Assembly: GCA_035542815.1 (NCBI GenBank) | Contig: DATKKS010000030.1 | Location: forward strand, 1 to 12,409 | Source of the DNA: JACRLI01 sp035542815 | GTDB taxonomy: Bacteria; Eisenbacteria; RBG-16-71-46; JACRLI01 | Length of the DNA: 12,409 bases | Direction: 5' to 3' | Shown: piece by piece, positions 1 to 6,127 of the stretch | Layout: the number at the start of each line of letters is the position of its first letter | Numbering within the stretch: the stretch's first letter is position 1 | Notes under the pieces: generated by a model | Told to the model about the DNA's origin: nothing | What the model saw: only the letters and a program-made list of their open reading frames with translations | Databases searched by the model: none | Program-made: the position numbers and the translations under genes

Positions 1-1338
1 CGCATCTCCGAGGAGGCGCTGGCCGAGGTCCGGGCGCACATCGAGTCGGCGTACGGCAAGGCCTACCTGCCGGCCAAGCCCAACGCCTTCGCGGTCAAGG
101 CCGGGGCCCAGGACGCCCACGGGGCGGTGCGGCCCACGGGCGTGGCCCGCACCCCGGAGAGCGTGCGCCAGTATCTGAACCCCGAGCAGTTCAAGCTGTA
201 CCAGCTGATCTGGCGCCGCTTCGTGGCGTGCCAGATGGGCCCGGCGGTGTACGACCAGACCTCGGCCGACATCCACGCCGGCCCGTTCACCCTGCGGGCC
301 ACCGGCACCGTGATGAAGTTCGACGGGTTCACCCACGTGTACGCCGACGTGGCGCCGTCGGGCGAGGCCGCCCGCGAGGAGCACATGGTGCTGCCGCCGC
401 TGGCCGCCGGCCTGCGCCTCACGCCGCACGCGGTGCTCCCGGAGCAGCACTTCACCGAGCCGCCGCCGCGCTACAGCGAGGCCTCGCTCATCCGGGCCCT
501 GGAGGAGGACGGCATCGGACGGCCCTCCACCTACGCCACCATCGTGGGCACCATCACCACCCGCGACTACGTCAGCCGCGAGCGGGGCAAGCTGGTGCCC
601 ACCGACCTGGGCCTGGCGGTGCACAAGCTGCTGGTGAAGATCATGCCCAACATCTTCGACGTCGGGTTCACCGCGCACATGGAGGGCGAGCTGGACAAGG
701 TGGAGGAGGGCCGGCACCCCTGGAAGCAGGTGGTGCGCGAGTTCTACGACCCCTTCCAGCGGCTGCTCCAGGACGCCGAGGCGCGCAAGGAGGTGCTCAA
801 GGGCGAAGTGTCGCAGGTGAGCACCGAGGTGTGCGCGCGCTGCGGCCGCAACCTCATCCTGAAATACGGTCGCCACGGGCCGTTCCTGGCCTGCCCCGGC
901 TACCCGGAGTGCAAGTTCACCAAGCCGGTGCGCGCCGAGGAGGCCCCCGTGCCGGTGGACGAGAAGTGCTCGCTGTGCGGCTCGGGCATGGTCATCCGGA
1001 CCGGGCGGTACGGGCGGTTCGTGGCGTGCAGCCGCTACCCGGAGTGCAAGTTCACCAAGCCGATGTCCACCGGGGTGAAGTGCCCGGACTGCGGCACCGG
1101 CGACGTCACCGAGAAGCGCAGCAAGCGCGGCCGGGTGTTCTACGGGTGCAGCCGCTACCCCGAGTGCACCTTCGCCTCCTGGGACGCGCCGGTGGCGGTG
1201 CCCTGCGAGGTGTGCGGCCACCCCTTCCTGGTGCGCAAGGAGACCCAGGCCAAGGGCCGCTTCTACCGCTGTCCCAACCCCAAGTGCCGGGCGGAGGTGG
1301 ACCCGGCCGAGGTGGAGGCCCGCGCGGGCGGCGACTGA
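1..1338 (+). CDS. topA: DNA topoisomerase I (type IA), C-terminal part, 5'-truncated by the window edge
   Basis: Type IA topoisomerases relax negatively supercoiled DNA by cutting one strand through a 5'-phosphotyrosine. The frame is open from base 1, so the N-terminal Toprim domain and the active Tyr lie outside the window. 445 residues are visible. The core shows family landmarks: AQDAHGAVRPT (residues 37-47 of the visible part), LYQLIWRRF, EEDGIGRPSTYATI (about 169-182) and FTAHMEGELDKVEEG (about 224-238). Four C-terminal zinc ribbons follow, with Cys codons at 832/841/892/910, 967/976/1027/1045, 1081/1090/1147/1165 and 1204/1213/1270/1285; the first three end in YPEC. The usual HEAIRP motif reads HGAVRP here, an odd Glu-to-Gly change. 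The stop TGA is at 1336-1338, and xerC starts 49 bases later on the same strand, probably in one transcript. Identification is secure; only the missing N-terminus limits it. Confidence 0.97.
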   Translation, partial: RISEEALAEVRAHIESAYGKAYLPAKPNAFAVKAGAQDAHGAVRPTGVARTPESVRQYLNPEQFKLYQLIWRRFVACQMGPAVYDQTSADIHAGPFTLRATGTVMKFDGFTHVYADVAPSGEAAREEHMVLPPLAAGLRLTPHAVLPEQHFTEPPPRYSEASLIRALEEDGIGRPSTYATIVGTITTRDYVSRERGKLVPTDLGLAVHKLLVKIMPNIFDVGFTAHMEGELDKVEEGRHPWKQVVREFYDPFQRLLQDAEARKEVLKGEVSQVSTEVCARCGRNLILKYGRHGPFLACPGYPECKFTKPVRAEEAPVPVDEKCSLCGSGMVIRTGRYGRFVACSRYPECKFTKPMSTGVKCPDCGTGDVTEKRSKRGRVFYGCSRYPECTFASWDAPVAVPCEVCGHPFLVRKETQAKGRFYRCPNPKCRAEVDPAEVEARAGGD

Positions 1339-1387
1339 GTTCGGCCCGCGGCCCGGCTGGGCGCGGCGGCCTCCGGAGATCCTCAGC

Positions 1388-2296
1388 ATGGACGCGCTGA
1401 ACCAGGGGATCTTGCTGCGCGACTACGCCGCCCACCTGGCGGACCGGCTCAACTACTCCCCGAACACAGTGAAGGCCTACGTGCGCGACGTGTCGCAGTG
1501 GCTGGAGCGTGCCGGGCGCCGCGAGCTGCGCGCCTTCCTGCTGGATCCCGAGGCGCTGTCCGCGTTCCTGGCCGCGGGCACCCGCGGCGAGACCCGCAGC
1601 GGCCGGCGCCTGGCGGCCAGGAGCCTCGCCCGCCGGCGGGCGGCGTGCGTCAACCTGGTGCGCTGGATGGAGCGCACCGGCCGGCTGCCCCGGGTGCCGC
1701 GGCTGCCCCGCAGCCCGCGGGTGAGTCCCTCGCTGCCCCGGGTGATCTCCCGCCGCGAGATGGAGCGGGTGCTGGAGGCGTGGGTCCCGGACGGCTGGAA
1801 GGAGGCCCGCGACAAGGCGGTGGTGGAGCTGTTCTACGCCTCGGGGGTGCGCCTGGCGGAGCTGGTGGCGGCGCGCTGGGAGGACCTGGACGCGCGCCAA
1901 GGCTGGCTGCGGGTGATCGGCAAGGGCAACCGCGAGCGGCTGGCGCCGGTGGGCCGGGCCGCGCTGCGGGCGCTGGACGGCTACCGGCGCGCCTTGCAGG
2001 CGGCGGGCGTGCCGGTGGCGCCGCACTTCTTCGTGGGCCCGCGGGGGCGGGTGCTGTCGGCCCGGACCGTGCAGCGCCTGGTCCGGCGCCGGCTGGAGCG
2101 TCTGGGCCCTTCCGCGCCGCACCACCCGCACGCGCTGCGGCACTCCTTCGCCACCCACCTCCTGGAGGCCGGGGCCACGCTCCGCGACGTGCAGGAGCTG
2201 CTGGGGCACCGGTCCCTGGCCAGCACCCAGATCTACACCCACCTCAGCCTGCAGCACCTGCGGGAGACGGTGGCGCGGGCCCACCCCCGTGGCTAG
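1388..2296 (+). CDS. xerC: Tyrosine recombinase XerC
   Basis: XerC with XerD resolves chromosome dimers at dif during cell division. The 302-residue length is normal for the family. Residues 1-105 form the N-terminal SAM-like core-binding domain (LNYSPNTVKAYVRDV). The catalytic domain follows with all expected residues: R155 (ASGVRLAEL), K179 (GKGNRER), H248 and R251 (HALRHSFATHLLE), H274 (LLGHRSL) and the nucleophile Y283 (STQIYTH). The C-terminal ending AHPRG resembles XerC more than XerD. The ATG at 1388 has GGAG at 1375-1378, nine bases upstream. The stop TAG overlaps the GTG start of the next lipoprotein gene by 8 bases. Its place directly after topA recalls bacterial clusters where topA and xerC are neighbours. 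An integrase of an element is unlikely because the context is housekeeping. XerC versus XerD rests on the C-terminal ending and context. Confidence 0.92.
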   Translation: MDALNQGILLRDYAAHLADRLNYSPNTVKAYVRDVSQWLERAGRRELRAFLLDPEALSAFLAAGTRGETRSGRRLAARSLARRRAACVNLVRWMERTGRLPRVPRLPRSPRVSPSLPRVISRREMERVLEAWVPDGWKEARDKAVVELFYASGVRLAELVAARWEDLDARQGWLRVIGKGNRERLAPVGRAALRALDGYRRALQAAGVPVAPHFFVGPRGRVLSARTVQRLVRRRLERLGPSAPHHPHALRHSFATHLLEAGATLRDVQELLGHRSLASTQIYTHLSLQHLRETVARAHPRG

Positions 2297-3554
2297 GCGG
2301 GCGCTGATCCTGGCCCTGGCCGCCGCGGCGCTGGGCTGCGCCCGCATGGAGCCGCCCTCGGGCGGGCCGCCCGACCTCACCCCGCCGGTGATCGAGGCGT
2401 CCGTCCCCGACTCCGGCGCGGTCAACGTGGGGCGCGGGTCCACCCTCCAGGTGCGCTTCTCCAAGCACATGGACCGCCGCTCGGTGGAGGACTACATCTT
2501 CACCTCGCCGCCGGTGCGCTTCTCGGAGGTGCGCTGGAGCGGCTTCGCCCTGGAGCTGGTGCCGCAGGACTCGCTCCGCCCCAACACCACCTACCTGGCG
2601 GTGATCGGCACCGGCGCGCGCGACTCGCACGGCAACGGCCTGGCGCGCGCGGTGAACCTGGTCTTCTCCACCGGGCCGCACCTCTCGCCGGGCCGGGTCT
2701 CGGGGCGGGTGGAGGCGGTCAAGCAGAGCGCCGCGGGACTGTTCGTGTGGCTGTACGACCAGGCGTTGCACGCGGACTCCACCTGGGGCCGCGACGATCC
2801 CGACTACGTGGGCCAGACCGGCGCCGACGGACACTTCGAGATCCTGGGCCTGCCGCTGGGGCCCACCTTCTCGGCGCACGTGTTCGCGGACCTCAACCAC
2901 AACCGCAGCTACGACCCGGAGAGCGAGTACCTGCTCCACCTCGAGCACCGCGTGCACCTGACCGACTCGGCCGCGGTGGACACCACCCTCGCCGCGCGCT
3001 ACGTGGACCCCAAGCTGCCGGCCAGCCTCGCCGGGCGCATGGACACCTCGCTGGTGCACCCGGCGGGCCGGATCCGGGTGGAGTGCCCCGCGGACAGCAC
3101 CGCCACCCAGACCCTGGTGCCGGACCCGCGGGGGGCCTTCCTCTTGCGTCTCGCCCCGCCCGGCAAGTACCGTATCTACTGGTTCCAGGACCAGAACCAG
3201 GACGGCCTGCCGGACCCGGGCGAGGCCCACGGCGACACCCTGGAGCTGGAGCTGCGCCCGGGGGACGAGGTCAACGACATGGTGGTGGCCCGCGAGGGCA
3301 AGCCGCACCTGCCGCGGGCGCTGCGCGAGGCGGCCCCGGGGGCCGGCGCGGCGCCCGGTGGCGCCGCCCCGCCGGACACGACCGGGGGCCCGCGCGGCGC
3401 GGGCCCGCCCGGGGGCGCTGCCCCGCCGGACACCTCGGCGCGACCCGGGGCCGCCGGCCGGCCTGGGAGCGGCGCCGCGGCGGACACCGCTGGCGGCGGG
3501 GGCGGGCCGCGCCGGCCGTCGGCGATCCATGGGCGCCAGGAGCGAGCGGGATGA
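2289..3554 (+). CDS. Lipoprotein with SbsA/Big_5-type Ig-like domain and Pro/Gly/Ala-rich tail
   Basis: A 421-residue predicted lipoprotein of unknown role. Residues 1-17 form a lipoprotein signal peptide ending AALGC with C17 as lipidation site, followed by CARMEPPSGGPPDLTPP, a start typical of Big_5 lipoproteins in FCB-group bacteria. Residues 31-128 fit a Big_5/SbsA Ig fold (VRFSKHMDRRSVEDY, then NTTYLAVI and ARDSHGNGLA). Residues 133-335 look like one or two carboxypeptidase-regulatory/SdrB-type beta modules, with two acidic loops resembling calcium sites: DLNHNRSYDPESE (201-213) and DQNQDGLPDPGE (301-312). The tail from about 346 is low-complexity and contains PGGAAPPDT twice. The GTG start at 2289 is chosen because it preserves the signal peptide; it overlaps xerC by 8 bases and has only a weak ribosome site. 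The stop overlaps dapF as ATGA. Likely envelope-located; no enzymatic motif seen. Confidence 0.85.
   Translation: MARRALILALAAAALGCARMEPPSGGPPDLTPPVIEASVPDSGAVNVGRGSTLQVRFSKHMDRRSVEDYIFTSPPVRFSEVRWSGFALELVPQDSLRPNTTYLAVIGTGARDSHGNGLARAVNLVFSTGPHLSPGRVSGRVEAVKQSAAGLFVWLYDQALHADSTWGRDDPDYVGQTGADGHFEILGLPLGPTFSAHVFADLNHNRSYDPESEYLLHLEHRVHLTDSAAVDTTLAARYVDPKLPASLAGRMDTSLVHPAGRIRVECPADSTATQTLVPDPRGAFLLRLAPPGKYRIYWFQDQNQDGLPDPGEAHGDTLELELRPGDEVNDMVVAREGKPHLPRALREAAPGAGAAPGGAAPPDTTGGPRGAGPPGGAAPPDTSARPGAAGRPGSGAAADTAGGGGGPRRPSAIHGRQERAG
3354..3433 (+). repeat. Two direct copies of a 26-base unit coding PGGAAPPDT
   Basis: Bases 3354-3379 and 3408-3433 match at 24 of 26 positions and start 54 bases (18 codons) apart. 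Both are in frame in the lipoprotein tail and encode the same nonapeptide (residues 356-364 and 374-382). This looks like slippage or duplication in a disordered linker rather than a regulatory repeat. Confidence 0.75.
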
Positions 3555-4369
3555 GGATCGACTTCACCAAGATGCACGGGGCGGGCAACGACTTCGTGGT
3601 GGTGGACGGGCGCGCCGCCCGGCTGCCCGCGGACCTCGCCGCCTGGGTGCGCCGGGTGTGCGACCGCCGCCGCTCGGTGGGGGCGGACGGGGTGCTGATC
3701 CTGGTGCCGGCGGAGCGGGCCGACTTCCGCATGCGCTACTTCAACGCCGACGGCGGCGAGGCCGAGATGTGCGGCAACGGCGCGCGGTGCATCGCACGCT
3801 TCGCCGCGGGCCGCGGCGTGGGCGGGCCGGAGCTGGTGTTCGAGACGCTCAGCGGGCCGATCCGGGCCGAGGTCGGCCCGGCCGCGGTCCGGGTGCACCT
3901 GGGCGAGGCGCGGGCGGTGCGCCCCGAGCGGGCCGTGGCCGGCTTCCCGGGCCCGCCGGTGGTGTCCCTGGACACCGGCGTGCCGCACGCGGTGGCGTTC
4001 GTGCCCGACGTGGACCGCGTGCCGGTGGAGGAGTGGGGGCGGGCGCTGCGCCGCCACCCCGAGTTCGCGCCCGCCGGCACCAACGCCGATTTCGTGCAGG
4101 TGAAGGGGCCGCGCCGCATCGCGGTCCGCACCTACGAGCGCGGGGTGGAGGCCGAGACGCTGGCCTGCGGCACCGGCGTGACCGCCTCGGCGGTGGCGGC
4201 GGTGCTGGCCCGTGGCTGCGCCACGCCGATGCAGGTGGAGGCGCGCAGCGGCGACCTCCTCACGGTGGACTTCCGGCGCGAGGGCGGCCGGGTCGTGGAC
4301 ATGACCTTGGAGGGCCCCGCGGTGACCGCGTTCGAGGGCCACATGGAGTGGAGCGATGAGCAAGGGTGA
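3551..4369 (+). CDS. dapF: Diaminopimelate epimerase
   Basis: DapF converts LL-diaminopimelate to meso-diaminopimelate, the lysine precursor and peptidoglycan cross-linking residue, by a two-cysteine cofactor-independent mechanism in the cytoplasm. The 272-residue length is typical. Both catalytic cysteines are present: C74 in MCGNGARC and C206 in ACGTGV. The N-terminal MHGAGNDFVVVD (8-19), GADGVL (45-50) and FNADGGEAEMCGNGARC (64-80) are classic, as is GTNADFVQV (176-184). The ATG start overlaps the preceding lipoprotein stop as ATGA and has AGGAG at 3538-3542, eight bases upstream. The frame is open far upstream, but the conserved N-terminus MRIDFTKMHGAGN fixes this start. It overlaps dapA by 14 bases. 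Identification is very secure. Confidence 0.98.
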   Translation: MRIDFTKMHGAGNDFVVVDGRAARLPADLAAWVRRVCDRRRSVGADGVLILVPAERADFRMRYFNADGGEAEMCGNGARCIARFAAGRGVGGPELVFETLSGPIRAEVGPAAVRVHLGEARAVRPERAVAGFPGPPVVSLDTGVPHAVAFVPDVDRVPVEEWGRALRRHPEFAPAGTNADFVQVKGPRRIAVRTYERGVEAETLACGTGVTASAVAAVLARGCATPMQVEARSGDLLTVDFRREGGRVVDMTLEGPAVTAFEGHMEWSDEQG

Positions 4370-5276
4370 GATGTTCCGGGGGCTGTGGGTGGCGCTGGTG
4401 ACCCCGTTCCGCGGGGGCGCGGTGGACGAGGCCGCGCTGCGCGGCCTGGTCCGCCACGTGCTGCGGGGCGGCGTCCAGGGCCTGGTGCCGGTGGGCAGCA
4501 CCGGGGAGGCGGCCACCCAGAGCGAGGCCGAGCGGATGCGGGTGCTGGAGATCGTGCTGGAGGAGGCCGCCGGCAAGGTGCCGGTGATGCCGGGCACGGG
4601 CACCAACTGCACCGAGACTTCGGTGGCCCTGACCCGGGCCGCGCAGCGGGCCGGGGCGCAGGCCGCGCTGGTGGTGACGCCCTACTACAACAAGCCCACC
4701 CCGGAGGGCCAGATCGCGCACTTCGAGGCGGTGGCCCGGGTGGGGCTGCCCATCCTGATGTACAACATCCCCGGGCGCACCGGGGTGAACATGACCGTGG
4801 AGACCATGCTGCACCTGGGGCGGCTGCCCGAGATCGCCGGGGTCAAGGAGTCGTCCGGCTCGCTGGACACGGTCAGCGAGCTGGTGGGCGGGGCCGCCGA
4901 GCGCGGCCTGGAGTTCGCGGTGATGTCGGGGGACGACTCGCTGGCGCTGCCCTCGCTTGCGGTGGGCGCCACCGGGCTGATCTCGGTGGTGGCCAACGCG
5001 GCGCCCCGGGAGACCCGCGAGATCCTGGCCCACTTCCAGGCCGGCCGCACCGCCGAGGCGGCCCGCGCGCACGCCCGCCTGCTGCCGCTCATCAAGGCGC
5101 TGTTCGCCGAGACCAACCCGGCGCCGGTGAAGGCGCTCCTGGCGCGCCTGGGGATGATGCAGAACGAGCTGCGCCTGCCCCTGGTGCCGGTGCGCCCGGC
5201 CACCGAGAAGCGCCTCCAGGAGGTGTGGGAGCGGCTGGGCCTGGCCGCGCCGGCCGCCGCGGGAGCGGGCTCGTGA
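4356..5276 (+). CDS. dapA: 4-hydroxy-tetrahydrodipicolinate synthase
   Basis: DapA condenses pyruvate with aspartate semialdehyde, the first committed step of the lysine/DAP pathway. It is a TIM-barrel class I aldolase of 306 residues. The Schiff-base lysine is K164 (AGVKESSG); Y136 (YNIPGRTG) and Y111 (VTPYYNKP) match the proton-relay tyrosines, and R141 the substrate-binding arginine. The relay threonine (T44 in E. coli, GTTGE) is Ser here (GSTGE, S48), as seen in some related lyases. The dap neighbours and R141 still favour DapA over N-acetylneuraminate lyase or KDG aldolase. The ATG at 4356 overlaps dapF by 14 bases and has GGAG at 4345-4348, seven bases away. ATG 4371 (MFRGLWVALVTPF) aligns better with the E. 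coli N-terminus and remains possible. The stop overlaps dapB as GTGA. Confidence 0.96.
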   Translation: MSKGEMFRGLWVALVTPFRGGAVDEAALRGLVRHVLRGGVQGLVPVGSTGEAATQSEAERMRVLEIVLEEAAGKVPVMPGTGTNCTETSVALTRAAQRAGAQAALVVTPYYNKPTPEGQIAHFEAVARVGLPILMYNIPGRTGVNMTVETMLHLGRLPEIAGVKESSGSLDTVSELVGGAAERGLEFAVMSGDDSLALPSLAVGATGLISVVANAAPRETREILAHFQAGRTAEAARAHARLLPLIKALFAETNPAPVKALLARLGMMQNELRLPLVPVRPATEKRLQEVWERLGLAAPAAAGAGS

Positions 5277-6124
5277 GCGCACCGGAGCCCGCCCCGGAGG
5301 CCGCCCGCCGCGGCCCGGCGGACGCCGGCGGCGAGATCCCGGTGACCATCTCCGGCGCCTGCGGGCGCCTGGGTCGGCGGATCGTGGCGTGCCTGGCTTC
5401 CGAGCCCGGGCCCCGGCCCTGCGCGGCGCTGGAATCCCCCGGGTGCGACTGGATCGGGAGCCCCCACCCGGAGTGCCCCTCGCTCACCGTCACCGACGAC
5501 GTGGACGCGGCGCTGGCCGGGTCCCGGGCGCTGGTGGAGGCGAGCCTGCCGCTGCCGGCCATGGAGCACGCCGAGGTGGCGGCCGAGGCCGGGGTGTGCG
5601 TGCTGATGGCGGTCACCGGGCTCTCGCCCGAGCAGGACCGCCGCCTGGGCGACCTGGCCCGCCGCGTGCCGGTGCTGGTGGCCGCCAACCTCTCGCTGGG
5701 GATGTCGGCCCTGGTGCACCTGTGCCGCGAGGCCGCCCGGGGCCTCGGCTTCGACGTCGAGATCGTGGAGATGCACCACACCGCCAAGCGCGACGCGCCC
5801 AGCGGCACCGCGCTGATGCTGGCCCGGGCGGTGGCCGAGGCCCGCGGGTGGGGCGGGGAGCCGCTGGTGTACGGGCGCTCCGGCGCCACCGGGCCGCGGC
5901 CGGCGCGCGAGATCGGGATTCACGCGCTCCGCGGGGGCGACGTGGTGGGCGAGCACCGGGTGATCTTCGCCGGCCCGGGGGAGCGGCTGGAGCTCTCCCA
6001 CGCGGCCGGATCGCGGGACTGCTTTGCGCGCGGAGTGGCTCCGGCGGTACGCTTCCTGTGCGGTCGGCCTCCTGGGCGCTACACCATGGACGACGTCTGG
6101 AGGGCCGCGCTGAAGGGAACCTGA
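5273..6124 (+). CDS. dapB: 4-hydroxy-tetrahydrodipicolinate reductase
   Basis: DapB reduces the DapA product to tetrahydrodipicolinate with NAD(P)H. 283 residues, slightly longer than usual because of an Ala/Pro-rich N-terminal extension of about 22 residues. The nucleotide-binding turn is ISGACGRLGRRI (26-37). The catalytic motif is complete: EMHHTAKRDAPSGTAL (166-181) with H168/H169 and K172. The C-terminal half matches well (EIGIHALRGGDVVGEH, LELSHAAGSRDCFARG, YTMDDVW). The N-terminal half diverges: the usual DFT-P is EASLP (89-93) and GTTG is AVTG (113-116). The GTG start at 5273 overlaps dapA by four bases and has GGGAG at 5261-5265, seven bases upstream. An in-frame GTG at 5342 would remove the extension but lacks a good ribosome site. 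The next gene follows after three bases. Confidence 0.95.
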   Translation: MSAPEPAPEAARRGPADAGGEIPVTISGACGRLGRRIVACLASEPGPRPCAALESPGCDWIGSPHPECPSLTVTDDVDAALAGSRALVEASLPLPAMEHAEVAAEAGVCVLMAVTGLSPEQDRRLGDLARRVPVLVAANLSLGMSALVHLCREAARGLGFDVEIVEMHHTAKRDAPSGTALMLARAVAEARGWGGEPLVYGRSGATGPRPAREIGIHALRGGDVVGEHRVIFAGPGERLELSHAAGSRDCFARGVAPAVRFLCGRPPGRYTMDDVWRAALKGT

Positions 6125-6127
6125 TCC

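Noticed and set aside
1339..1387. A terminator hairpin between topA and xerC.
   Set aside because: The gap is GC-rich but I find only a stem of about four pairs and no T-run.
1388..2296. The tyrosine recombinase as integrase of a mobile element.
   Set aside because: It has XerC length and ending, housekeeping neighbours, and no attachment-site repeats or tRNA nearby.
1106..4612. Three long minus-strand open frames (1106-2470, 2244-3530, 3176-4612).
   Set aside because: They lie opposite topA, xerC, the lipoprotein and dapF, have biased composition and show no recognisable domain.
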